DNA of 64,000 nucleotides from an uncultured Nostocoides sp. (GTDB lineage: Bacteria > Actinomycetota > Actinomycetes > Actinomycetales > Dermatophilaceae). Shown piece after piece: positions 25,871 through 33,656 of the stretch (positions are counted from its first letter, which is position 1; the number at the start of each line of letters is the position of its first letter). The notes under the pieces were generated by a model, which had not been told where the DNA came from, searched no databases, and saw nothing but the letters and a program-made list of their open reading frames with translations. The stretch is taken from assembly GCA_937873315.1 (NCBI GenBank), contig CALMQX010000041.1, positions 1-64,000 of the forward strand, in the 5' to 3' direction. A program made the position numbers and the translations under genes.

Positions 25871-27271
25871 GTGAGCGAGCCACCCGTGGGCAGGGCGCCC
25901 GAGCCCAGCGACGAGGATCCGCAGTTGCCACCGGCGATCGAGCAGATGCTGTCCTCGCTGACCGGTGGGATGCCGCTGCCGCCCGAACTGCGGCAGATGA
26001 TCACCGAATCCGGCTTGGCGTCCATGGATCCGGCCATGCTCGGCGCCATGATGCAGCAGGTGCAGTCGCTGTTCGCGGGGGGCGGCGACGACGACGCCCC
26101 GGTTAATCAAGAGGCGGCCACCAACCTCGCGCGCAATGTCTGCGCAAGCCAAGGCGACCCGAGCCCGAGCACTCGGGGTCAGTCGCAAGCTGAGCAGAGT
26201 GTGCGCGTCGCCGAACTCTGGCTCGACGCGGCCACCGAGTTGCCCTCACACGCGCCCCGGGGGGAGGCCTGGAGCCGGGCAGCCTGGATCGAGGCGAGTA
26301 TGCCGCTGTGGTGCGATGTGGTCGGCCCGATCGCTCGTGGCGTCGGCGACGCCGTGAGCACGGCCGTCGGTGGACAGCTGGAACAGCTGGGCGGCGTGGA
26401 AATCCCCGGGATGGGAATGCTCCCGGAGGGCGCCATGGATCAGGTGCAGCCCATGCTTCGACGGCTGCACGGCGGGCTCTTCTCGATGCAATTGGGCCAG
26501 GGTGTGGGGACCCTGGCGGGCGAGCTCCTCACCGGATGCGAGATGGGGCTGCCGGTGGTTGATGATCGGGTGGTCGTTCTGTTGCCGACGTCGGTGAAGG
26601 AGTTCGCCACCGGCCTCGGCGTCGATGAGCCCGCCGTCTGGCTCTACCTCGCGGTCCGTGAGACGGCCCGGGCGCGACTCTTTGCGACGCACCGCTGGAT
26701 CGCCGAGGACCTGATGGCCGCTGTTCGGGATTACGCAGGCGATATCACCATCGACACCGAGCGGATTGAATCCGCGGTCGCCTCGATCGACCCCTCCGAC
26801 CCGGCTGCGGTCCAGGCAGCTCTCCAGGATCAACTCTTCGCGATCGATCCCTCGCCAGCGCAGAAGCGGGCCCTGCAGCGCCTGGAGACCTCGCTCGCAT
26901 TGGTCGAAGGTTGGGTCGATGTGGTAGCCGGCCGGGCCTGCGCCGACCACTTGCCGGCAGCCCAAGCCCTGGCCGAAGCGATTCGGCGACGTCGGGCCAC
27001 CGGCGGGCCGGCCGAGAAGACCTTCGGCGCCCTCGTGGGGCTCGAGCTCCGGCCCCGTCGGCTGCGCGATGCCGCCAATCTCTTTGCCGCCCTCGAGGCG
27101 GCTGGTGGCAGCGCCCTGCGCGACGCGGCCTGGGAGCATCCTGACCTGGCACCCGGCGCGGCCGATCTCGACGACCCCTTGGCCTATGTCGAGCGGCGCA
27201 CCTCCGGCGCCGTCGATGCCCTCGACGCCGAACTCGACGCTTTGCTGCGCGGCGAGACCGGCACCCCCTGA
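25871..27271 (+). CDS. DUF2342 (zincin-like) family protein, metal ligands apparently lost
   Basis: A 466-residue protein of the DUF2342 family. Family members carry a zincin-like segment around a HExxH-type sequence, with some members keeping only REAAH as I remember; here the block reads VRETARARLFATHRW, so even the second His is replaced. The later VEGWVDVV segment is kept. The first 60 residues are acidic and Pro-rich. Catalytic proteolysis is therefore doubtful. GTG 25871 is preceded by AAGGAG. The stop overlaps the NUDIX start by one base. Confidence 0.8.
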   Translation: MSEPPVGRAPEPSDEDPQLPPAIEQMLSSLTGGMPLPPELRQMITESGLASMDPAMLGAMMQQVQSLFAGGGDDDAPVNQEAATNLARNVCASQGDPSPSTRGQSQAEQSVRVAELWLDAATELPSHAPRGEAWSRAAWIEASMPLWCDVVGPIARGVGDAVSTAVGGQLEQLGGVEIPGMGMLPEGAMDQVQPMLRRLHGGLFSMQLGQGVGTLAGELLTGCEMGLPVVDDRVVVLLPTSVKEFATGLGVDEPAVWLYLAVRETARARLFATHRWIAEDLMAAVRDYAGDITIDTERIESAVASIDPSDPAAVQAALQDQLFAIDPSPAQKRALQRLETSLALVEGWVDVVAGRACADHLPAAQALAEAIRRRRATGGPAEKTFGALVGLELRPRRLRDAANLFAALEAAGGSALRDAAWEHPDLAPGAADLDDPLAYVERRTSGAVDALDAELDALLRGETGTP

Positions 27272-27840
27272 TGGAGACTGCGGATCCGTATGCCGCGGTA
27301 CACGCCGCCGCCGTGACCGCACTGCAGTCGTGGGTTCCGCCGGATGCCGGGCAAGAAGTGCTGCGCGCGGACTTCCTGCAGGTGCTGCGCGAGCATCCAG
27401 ACGGGATTGCTCGCTCCGGGCCGCCGGCCCATCTCACCGCGTCCTGCCTGGTGCTTGATGAGTCCGGCGAGCACGTGCTGCTCACCCATCACCGCAAGGC
27501 CAACGCCTGGTTTCAGTTCGGTGGCCACATCGATCCCACCGACGCCTCCTTGTGGGCTGCGGCCAGGCGGGAAGCCACGGAGGAGTCCGGGCTGGCCGTC
27601 GAGCCAGCAACGATGATTGCCCAACTCGACCGGCACACCCTCCAGGGGGACTTCGGCCGGTGCCGTGAGCACTTGGACGTGCGATTCGCCGCGGTGCTGC
27701 CCCGCCGCGCCAGCCCCGTCGTGAGCGCAGAGAGCCATGCCGTGCGCTGGTTTCATGGCGAGGAGTTGCCCGCCCGATCCGGCGAGGAGTTGGCCGAGCT
27801 GATTGCTGCCGCGCGGCGCCTGCTGGGCTTAGCCGTGTGA
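27271..27840 (+). CDS. NUDIX hydrolase
   Basis: A 189-residue NUDIX protein. The Nudix box GGHIDPTDASLWAAARREATEESGL has the essential REATEESG core; the usual first Glu is Asp. The long N-terminal region (about 50 residues) precedes the beta-strand HHRKANAWFQ. The substrate is not predictable. It is read with the DUF2342 gene (stop TGA and start ATG share an A). Confidence 0.87.
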   Translation: METADPYAAVHAAAVTALQSWVPPDAGQEVLRADFLQVLREHPDGIARSGPPAHLTASCLVLDESGEHVLLTHHRKANAWFQFGGHIDPTDASLWAAARREATEESGLAVEPATMIAQLDRHTLQGDFGRCREHLDVRFAAVLPRRASPVVSAESHAVRWFHGEELPARSGEELAELIAAARRLLGLAV

Positions 27841-27996
27841 CGGAAGTGACGGGCGGGACAAATGGGACGAGCGCCCTCCAGTCCTCCCGGCGTGGCGCGT
27901 GTAGTGGGCCAGAAGCGTGCGCTCGCTGACGTAGGGTTGAGCGGTCCAGACCGTGCAGCAGACACGGCATACCGACCTGAAACGTGAGGTGTTCCT

Positions 27997-28158
27997 ATGG
28001 CAGACGAGACCTACAAGGGCGAGTTCTACTGCGTGAAGTGCAAGGAGAAGAAGGAGGCCGAGGGCAAGGTTGTGGTGACCGAGAACGGTCGCCGCATGGC
28101 CAAGGGCAAGTGCCCCACCTGTGGCACCAACCTCAACCGCATCCTCGGCAACAAGTGA
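27997..28158 (+). CDS. DUF5679 small zinc-ribbon protein (53 aa)
   Basis: A 53-residue protein with two CxxC knuckles, Cys12/Cys15 and Cys39/Cys42, and many Lys residues. It fits DUF5679, a small actinobacterial zinc ribbon of unknown role that may contact nucleic acid. The ATG is preceded by a weak GAGG at about 12 bases. It stands alone between the NUDIX gene and a strong hairpin. One CGGCATAC octamer lies in its upstream region at 27965. Confidence 0.85.
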   Translation: MADETYKGEFYCVKCKEKKEAEGKVVVTENGRRMAKGKCPTCGTNLNRILGNK

Positions 28159-28198
28159 TCCGAGCCCACGCGCTAGGGCGCTGAAGCCCAGACGTGAT

Positions 28199-28230
28199 GC
28201 AGGCCCCCGGGAGTACTCCTGGGGGCCTGC
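28199..28230 (+). terminator. hairpin after the DUF5679 gene
   Basis: A 32-base inverted repeat (arms GCAGGCCCCCGGGAGT and ACTCCTGGGGGCCTGC, one G-T pair) lies 40 bases after the stop. It is strong and GC-rich, and probably terminates the short transcript. Confidence 0.75.
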
Positions 28231-28267
28231 GGCATTCCCGAATGACACATGCAGGCACAATGGCCCC

Positions 28268-29602
28268 GTGACCGAGATCCCCGGCAGCGGCTTGAGCCGG
28301 ACCGCCAAACTGGTTGGCTTGCCCCTCGGGCATGCCGGTCGGACGGCGGCCGGGCTCGGTAAGCGCGTTGCTGGGCGACCCGCCGAAGCAGTCGCTGCGG
28401 AGGTCCAGGCCCGCACGGCCGAGCAGCTCTTCTCGGTCTTGGGGCAACTCAAAGGCGGGGCCATGAAGTTCGGCCAGGCGTTGTCCGTGCTAGAGGCCGC
28501 CATGCCTGAGGAGGTCGCCGGTCCGTACCGGGCAACCCTGACCAAGCTCCAGGAGACCGCTCCCCCCATGCCGGTGGACCGCGTCCACGCCATCTTGGCC
28601 AGGGAACTCGGCCCTCGCTGGGCCTCGACCAAACTCATCGAGTTCGACGACACTCCCGCCGCGGCCGCCTCCATCGGACAGGTTCACAAGGCCACCTGGC
28701 GCGACGGCCGCACGGTCGCTGTGAAGATCCAATATCCCGGCGCGGCCAAGGCCTTGCTCAGCGACATCGCGCAACTCTCGCGGGTAGCCCGAATGGCCGG
28801 ATCAGTGATCCCCGGCATCGACATCAAGCCGATCATGGCCGAGTTGCGCGAGCGGATGAGCGAGGAACTGGACTATCGCCTCGAGGCCCGACATCAGCGA
28901 CATGTCGCCGCGGCATTCCGCGATGACGACGATGTCCTGGTGCCCGATGTGCTGGCGGACTCCACACACGTCATTGTCTCGGAGTGGGTCGACGGCATCC
29001 CCCTCGCGCGAATCATCGCCGAGGGCACGGTGGCTGAGCGGGACGAGGCTGCCTCGCTCTATCTCGAGTTCCTGCTGCGCGGGCCAAACCGCGCGCGACT
29101 CCTCCATGCCGATCCGCACCCCGGCAACTTCCGGGTCACCGCGGACGGCCGGCTCGGGGTGCTGGATTTCGGGGCGGTGAACCGACTCCCCGGTGGCCTG
29201 CCCGAGGCGATGGGCGAGATCTTGACCCATGCCCTAGCCGGGGACGCCACGGCGCTGGAGGCGGGCCTGCGCTCCCATGGCTTCATCAAGCCCAGCGTTG
29301 ACCTGGACGCCAAGGCACTCCTGGACTACCTGCGCCCGATGGTCGATCCGATCCTGCACGAGGAGTTCACCTTTAGCCGGGAGTGGATGCGCTCTGCGGC
29401 CGCGCACGTGCAGGACCCACGCAAGCCGTCCTTCATGATCGGGCTCAAGCTCAACCTGCCCCCCGAGTTCCTGCTCATTCACCGGGTCTGGCTGGGCGGC
29501 TTGGGAGTGCTCTCGCAGATCGGCGGCACCGTGCCGCTGCGCGAACTCATGTGTGCCCATCTACCAGGGCTCGACGAGTCGCGGCTGCCGCCGTCACCGT
29601 GA
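28268..29602 (+). CDS. ABC1/UbiB-family atypical kinase
   Basis: A 444-residue ABC1 (ADCK/UbiB) protein kinase-like enzyme. The family KxGQ motif appears as GGAMKFGQ, followed by an Ala-rich loop (AAAASIGQVHKA), the VAIK-type Lys in VAVKIQYPG, the catalytic HADPHPGNF and metal-binding LDFG. Such proteins act in lipid or quinone metabolism by an uncertain ATPase mechanism. GTG 28268 opens directly at VTEIPGSG. In mycobacteria the homologue neighbours whiB7, as it does here. Confidence 0.88.
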   Translation: MTEIPGSGLSRTAKLVGLPLGHAGRTAAGLGKRVAGRPAEAVAAEVQARTAEQLFSVLGQLKGGAMKFGQALSVLEAAMPEEVAGPYRATLTKLQETAPPMPVDRVHAILARELGPRWASTKLIEFDDTPAAAASIGQVHKATWRDGRTVAVKIQYPGAAKALLSDIAQLSRVARMAGSVIPGIDIKPIMAELRERMSEELDYRLEARHQRHVAAAFRDDDDVLVPDVLADSTHVIVSEWVDGIPLARIIAEGTVAERDEAASLYLEFLLRGPNRARLLHADPHPGNFRVTADGRLGVLDFGAVNRLPGGLPEAMGEILTHALAGDATALEAGLRSHGFIKPSVDLDAKALLDYLRPMVDPILHEEFTFSREWMRSAAAHVQDPRKPSFMIGLKLNLPPEFLLIHRVWLGGLGVLSQIGGTVPLRELMCAHLPGLDESRLPPSP

Positions 29603-29609
29603 GCGTGCC

Positions 29610-29810
29610 TCACCACCAGGCGCTGTCGAGTTTGCCCTCAATGCTGCGCAGATAGGTGCGGCTGCAGGAGTCGCAGGTCCACTGCGGACGAGCGTTCTCG
29701 ATCCCGTGGCTCCAGGTCAGCCGGGCCGCGGCTTCAGCGTCGGGGGTCGTGGGACTCGTCCCGCAGGTGCCGCAGACCAGTTCCGACCGGTATGCCGTGG
29801 GCTCGTCCAT
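29610..29810 (-). CDS. small zinc-ribbon protein (66 aa)
   Basis: A 66-residue protein with CxxC pairs at Cys13/Cys16 and Cys46/Cys49, so probably a single zinc ribbon. It ends with an aromatic WW. I recognise the general type only, and no function can be assigned. It starts 5 bases after the end of the HhH-GPD gene on the same strand, so it is probably co-transcribed. Confidence 0.7.
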   Translation of the reverse strand: MDEPTAYRSELVCGTCGTSPTTPDAEAAARLTWSHGIENARPQWTCDSCSRTYLRSIEGKLDSAWW

Positions 29811-29815
29811 CGTGG

Positions 29816-30382
29816 TCAGGCCTTCGCCGCAGCCTTGGCGGCCTTCTTGAAATCGCGGACCTTCTGCAGAGACTCGGCATCCACCACATCGGCAACCGAG
29901 CGAAACGAGCCTGGCTCGGCATACGCCCCGGCCGCTTGCTCCCAGCCATCGGGCCGAACGCCCAGTTGCTTGGCCAGCAGGGCCGTGAAGATCCTGGCCT
30001 TTTGGTCCCCGAAACCGGGCAGTGCCTTGAGCCGGGTATGCAGCTCGCGGCCGGTGCTGGCCGTGGTCCAGATGGCGGCGGCATCACCGCCATAGCTGTC
30101 GACGACCACCGCGGCCACTGCCTGGATTCGCGCGGCCATCGAACGCCCGTAGCGATGCACCGCAGGCGGCGTCGCGCACAGGTCGGCGAAAGCCACGGGC
30201 TCAGCAGCGGCGATCGTCGCCGGATCCAACGTGCCGAAACGATCCTTGATCTTCGCGGGGCCAGCAAAGGCCCGCTCCATCGGGAACTGTTGATCCAAGA
30301 GCATCCCCACCAGGAGCGCGAAGGGGTCCTGCGAGAGCACCAGATCGGCGGCTGGGTCCTGGGCGATCGTCAACGACACCAT
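29816..30382 (-). CDS. HhH-GPD base-excision DNA repair protein
   Basis: A 188-residue helix-hairpin-helix glycosylase-like protein. The hairpin LKALPGFGDQKARIF lies at about residues 120-135, and the N-terminal DPFALLVGMLLDQQFPMERAF block is typical of the actinobacterial small HhH-GPD group. The Asp expected about 18 residues after the hairpin in active glycosylases is not obvious (the segment reads RPDGWEQAAGAY), so activity is uncertain. The C-terminus is a Lys/Ala tail. Confidence 0.8.
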   Translation of the reverse strand: MVSLTIAQDPAADLVLSQDPFALLVGMLLDQQFPMERAFAGPAKIKDRFGTLDPATIAAAEPVAFADLCATPPAVHRYGRSMAARIQAVAAVVVDSYGGDAAAIWTTASTGRELHTRLKALPGFGDQKARIFTALLAKQLGVRPDGWEQAAGAYAEPGSFRSVADVVDAESLQKVRDFKKAAKAAAKA

Positions 30383-30416
30383 GGGCTAAGGCTAGGCGCC
30401 CGCGCCCGTGATGACG

Positions 30417-30450
30417 AGCGCCGCCGGCCCCGGTTGGGGTCGGCGGCGCT
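30417..30450 (-). terminator. hairpin after the Arg-rich small gene
   Basis: Arms 30417-30431 and 30436-30450 pair with one G-T wobble around a GGTT loop. It lies just beyond the stop of the 43-residue gene and would end the whiB7 transcript. Confidence 0.65.
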
Positions 30451-30467
30451 CCTCGGACGTGCTGGGC

Positions 30468-30599
30468 TCAGCGCATTTGCGCTCGCACCAGCTCAGCGTG
30501 ACGCACCTGCTGCACCGCTTCCCGAGCAACGCGCTGCGCCTCGTGGGCGCGACGCTCCTGCACGGTGCGGCGAAGCTGATGCCAGCGTCGCTTTTCCAT
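30468..30599 (-). CDS. Arg/Gln-rich small protein (43 aa) downstream of whiB7
   Basis: A 43-codon gene with a GGAG site 7 bases before its ATG. The product starts MEKRRWHQLRRTVQERR and continues as one long amphipathic basic helix ending VRAQMR. It sits 39 bases after whiB7 and before a terminator, so it would be induced with whiB7. I know no family. A nucleic-acid- or ribosome-binding role is a guess from charge alone. It is too short for most gene callers. Confidence 0.6.
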   Translation of the reverse strand: MEKRRWHQLRRTVQERRAHEAQRVAREAVQQVRHAELVRAQMR

Positions 30600-30638
30600 G
30601 GTGATCTCCAATTCAGATGAGCTGTGGGACGCCGCCGC

Positions 30639-30992
30639 TCAGGCGGCAACGTCGTTCTTGCGTGGGCGTCCCCGGGGACGCTTGCGGGCGACGATCTCCC
30701 CCTGCAGGAGGAGCTGGCCGCCCCACACGCCCCACGGCTCGCGCCGATCCAGGGCACCGGCCAGGCAGGCGCCCTGAAGTGGGCAGGTGGCGCATAGTGC
30801 CTTGGCGAACTCCACCTCGGCTGGCTCAAGGGCGAACCAGAGTTCGGCGTCGTTCTCGCGGCACGGGATCTCAGCGCCGGGGTCGGTGACGAGGGTGGTC
30901 AGGTTGACAAGTTCGGTCAGCATGGCGGGGACGTCACCTCCTGCGGTGTCGTGGGTTATCGGTGGGTGGTGATGCGTGGCGATGGCGGTCAT
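30639..30992 (-). CDS. whiB7: WhiB7-type Fe-S transcription factor
   Basis: A 117-residue WhiB protein. Four Cys ligands for the 4Fe-4S cluster are visible (PCREND, then ALCATCPLQGAC), followed by the turn EPWGVWGG and a C-terminal AT-hook ARKRPRGRPRK, which is specific to WhiB7. WhiB7 activates intrinsic resistance genes after ribosome-targeting antibiotics. The long leader upstream, with its own ORF, attenuator and promoter, matches the family's known control by transcription attenuation. The N-terminus is His-rich and longer than in mycobacteria. Confidence 0.93.
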   Translation of the reverse strand: MTAIATHHHPPITHDTAGGDVPAMLTELVNLTTLVTDPGAEIPCRENDAELWFALEPAEVEFAKALCATCPLQGACLAGALDRREPWGVWGGQLLLQGEIVARKRPRGRPRKNDVAA

Positions 30993-31055
30993 GAGATTCC
31001 TCGAGGTCTGAGCGAGCTGGTGGCTGGTGGGCGAGACGGGTGCGGACAAAGCGAA

Positions 31056-31089
31056 AGGCCGCGGATCCCGGAGTCGGGTTCCGCGGCCT
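31056..31089 (-). terminator. rho-independent attenuator in the whiB7 leader
   Basis: On the minus strand the 10-base arms AGGCCGCGGA and TCCGCGGCCT enclose a second CCCG/CGGG hairpin, and a T-rich run (TTTCGCTTT) follows. It starts 18 bases after the upstream ORF stop and ends 64 bases before whiB7. This is the position expected for the transcription attenuator known at whiB7 loci. Confidence 0.78.
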
Positions 31090-31107
31090 CGATGGCTCAC
31101 ACAGGTC

Positions 31108-31314
31108 TTAAACCGGTGGCGCCTCGAGGCGTGGACAGAGGACTCCCGCGATCGGGAAGGTGCCGGCGATGGCCGGGCCGCGATCGAGCGCGGACACACT
31201 GCTCCCCTGGAACCGACGATCATTCACTGCGTGGGCCGGGTTGGCGCCACGGAACATCTGGCGGCGGTATCGGGCAGCACTCATCGCCACCGGCAACTTC
31301 GACTTTGTCTCCAT
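31108..31314 (-). CDS. upstream ORF (68 aa) in the whiB7 leader
   Basis: A 68-codon ORF starting at an ATG with an AGGAGGG site 9 bases upstream, beginning METKSKLPVAMSAARYRR and ending LEAPPV. Its TAA lies 18 bases before the attenuator hairpin, so stalled ribosomes in it would change folding of the leader, the mechanism described for whiB7 in mycobacteria. The coding content looks like a regulatory leader; no domain is visible. A TTG three codons upstream is an alternative start. Confidence 0.65.
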   Translation of the reverse strand: METKSKLPVAMSAARYRRQMFRGANPAHAVNDRRFQGSSVSALDRGPAIAGTFPIAGVLCPRLEAPPV

Positions 31315-31385
31315 GAAGGTCAACCCTCCTCACTGCTCATCGTTCGGTCATCACTGATGCTCACGCGGGCGCGTGCACTTCGGTC

Positions 31386-31426
31386 AGGGTACGTGCCGAT
31401 CCGCGAAGAGTGCAACGCAATTAATT
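31386..31426 (-). promoter_or_regulatory. whiB7 promoter with AT-rich WhiB7 site
   Basis: On the minus strand TTGCAC (31410-31415) and TACCCT (31386-31391) are separated by 18 bases. Directly upstream of the -35 lies AATTAATT (31419-31426), an AT-rich patch in GC-rich DNA. WhiB7 binds such patches through its AT-hook just upstream of the -35, so autoactivation is likely. The transcript would start about 65 bases before the upstream ORF. Confidence 0.65.
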
Positions 31427-31486
31427 CGCGCACGCTTCTCGCATGCGCGCCAGTGCATGAATACCGTTGTGCCGCAGCATTGTCTG

Positions 31487-33598
31487 CTATTCAGAAGGCG
31501 AAAAAGGCGAGACGATGGCCAAAAGGTCGGCGCCATAACTCTCGAGTTTGGCTTGACCGATGCCGCGAATGCCGAGCAGATCACGATCACTCCTCGGGAG
31601 GGTCTCTGCCACCGCGGTCAGGCTCGCATCGGTGAGGACCACATAGGCCGGCACCCCAGCGGCCCGAGCCGTCTGCAGCCGCCATTCACGCAGCGCCTCG
31701 AAAAGGGCTTCGTCATAACCCGCGGGACAGGTCGTGCACCGACCAACCGTGAGTTCTTTGGCGCTGGACAGTCCGCGGCCGCACACCCGGCATACCGAGG
31801 GCGCCGCACGCCCCCGAGTCTTGGCCGACACCTTGCGAGCGCTCTTGGCCGTGGACCGGGCGCGCTCCCCCAGCACGGGAGCGGCCGAGTCCAAGAAGCG
31901 CGATGGACGACGGGACGCGCGGGCACCCTCGGTGCGCGCACCAGCCCAGGTCAGCACCAGGCGGCGACGGGCTCTGGTGACCCCGACATAGAGCAGCCGA
32001 CGCTCCTCCTCGATCTCCTGCGGCGTCTCGGCCATGGTGATCGGGATCAGGCCATCCGAGCAGCCGACAATGAAGACCGTGTCCCACTCCAGTCCCTTGG
32101 CGGCATGCAGGGATGCCAAGGTCACCCCGTCAACCGTGGGGGCATGGGCTGCTGCTGCCCGCTCATCGAGCTCGGCCACCAGGTCTCGCATGCGCGCTTG
32201 CGGGGACACCGCAACGAGGTCTTCGGCGACCCGTGCCAGCGCCTCAAGGGACTCCCACTCGGCGCGCACCGCACCGGCGCGCGGGGGCGCAGCGGTCAAC
32301 CCTGCCGAGCTCAGCACATCCCGGGTCAGCGTCCCGAGCGGCACGCTGCCGTCGTCAGACCTGGCCGCGCCCCGCAACAGCAGGATGGCCGAGCGGACCT
32401 CTGAGCGGGAGAAGAAGCGCTCGCCACCCCGAACCAGGTAGGCAATGTCGTGCTCGGCGAGCGCGGTCTCCAGGGCCTCGCTCTGCCCATTCGTGCGATA
32501 TAGCACCGCGATCCGCGAGGGCTGCTCACCACCCTTGACCAGGGCCGCGATGGCGGCGGCGACCTCATGCGCCTCGCTCACGTCATCGGCGTAATCACGC
32601 AACTCCGGCGCCGGGCCGTCCTCCCCTTGGGCCTGCAGCACCACGGCTCCACTGCGGCGACCGCCACCTGGCGTGCTGAGCACGAGGTTGGCCAAGCGCA
32701 CCACCTGTGGTGATGACCGGTAGTTGCGCACCAGTTCGACGGTCTGCGCCCCCGGGAAGCGTTGGCCGAAGTTCAGCAGGAACTGCGGACTCGCTCCGGT
32801 GAAGGAGTAGATCGTCTGGGCCGGATCGCCCACGACACACAGATCCGCGCGTTCGCCCAACCACAGGTCCAGCAGGCGCTGCTGAAGGCGGCTGACGTCC
32901 TGGTACTCGTCAACCACGAAGTGTCGGTACTGGCCGCGGATCGCGCGGGCGACCTCCGGGTGCTCGGCGAGGATCCCCACCATGAGCAGCAGCACGTCCT
33001 CGAAGTCGATCAGGCCGCGTTCCGACTTCAACTCCTCATAGCCCCGGAAGACCCGTGCCATCGCGGTCGCGTCCATCCCCGGCGGCTCGCGTCGCTCGGC
33101 GGCGACGCGGGCGGCATACGAATCGGGGGTGATCATCGAGACCTTGGCCCACTCGATCTCGGCGGCGATGTCCCGCAGCTCACTCGAGGACGAGCGCAAC
33201 CCGTGGCGGCGGGCGGACTGGGTGACCACGCCGATCTTGCTGGGCATCACCTCGGGTGCCGCGCCGCCGACCACGCTGGGCCAGAAGTAGTGCAGTTGGC
33301 GCAGGGCAGCCGCGTGGAAGGTGCGGGCTTGGACTCCACCGACGCCAAGTCCACGCAAGCGGGTCCGCATCTCGCCGGCCGCGCGCGCCGTGAAGGTGAC
33401 AGCGAGCACCCGCTGAGGTTGGAAGGCCCCGGAGAGCACGCCATAGGCAATCCGGTGAGTGATAGCCCGGGTTTTGCCGGTGCCGGCCCCCGCCAGGACG
33501 CACATCGGCCCGAGCGGGCTGGCGGCTACGCGGCGCTGCTCGGGGTCGAGCGCGTCGAGCACCGCATCGGCGCTGGCGTGGATCGGGAGGCTGGCCAT
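31487..33598 (-). CDS. uvrD2: UvrD2-type superfamily 1 DNA helicase with HRDC domain
   Basis: A 703-residue 3'-5' helicase. Walker A GAGTGKT, DEYQDVSRLQ (Walker B), QTIYSFTGA, and the C-terminal motor motifs LHAAKGLEWDTVF and VGVTRARRRL are complete. After the motor come a tetracysteine module (CRVCGRGL, then CTTCP) and an HRDC domain near residues 620-690 with DLLGIRGIGQAKLESYG. This is the mycobacterial UvrD2 layout. Location next to whiB7 also matches. Confidence 0.94.
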   Translation of the reverse strand: MASLPIHASADAVLDALDPEQRRVAASPLGPMCVLAGAGTGKTRAITHRIAYGVLSGAFQPQRVLAVTFTARAAGEMRTRLRGLGVGGVQARTFHAAALRQLHYFWPSVVGGAAPEVMPSKIGVVTQSARRHGLRSSSSELRDIAAEIEWAKVSMITPDSYAARVAAERREPPGMDATAMARVFRGYEELKSERGLIDFEDVLLLMVGILAEHPEVARAIRGQYRHFVVDEYQDVSRLQQRLLDLWLGERADLCVVGDPAQTIYSFTGASPQFLLNFGQRFPGAQTVELVRNYRSSPQVVRLANLVLSTPGGGRRSGAVVLQAQGEDGPAPELRDYADDVSEAHEVAAAIAALVKGGEQPSRIAVLYRTNGQSEALETALAEHDIAYLVRGGERFFSRSEVRSAILLLRGAARSDDGSVPLGTLTRDVLSSAGLTAAPPRAGAVRAEWESLEALARVAEDLVAVSPQARMRDLVAELDERAAAAHAPTVDGVTLASLHAAKGLEWDTVFIVGCSDGLIPITMAETPQEIEEERRLLYVGVTRARRRLVLTWAGARTEGARASRRPSRFLDSAAPVLGERARSTAKSARKVSAKTRGRAAPSVCRVCGRGLSSAKELTVGRCTTCPAGYDEALFEALREWRLQTARAAGVPAYVVLTDASLTAVAETLPRSDRDLLGIRGIGQAKLESYGADLLAIVSPFSPSE

Positions 33599-33656
33599 GG
33601 CGCGACCACTGTATGCCGCGAGCCCGACACCCGTGGGCTGGTCGCCGCTGACCGAG

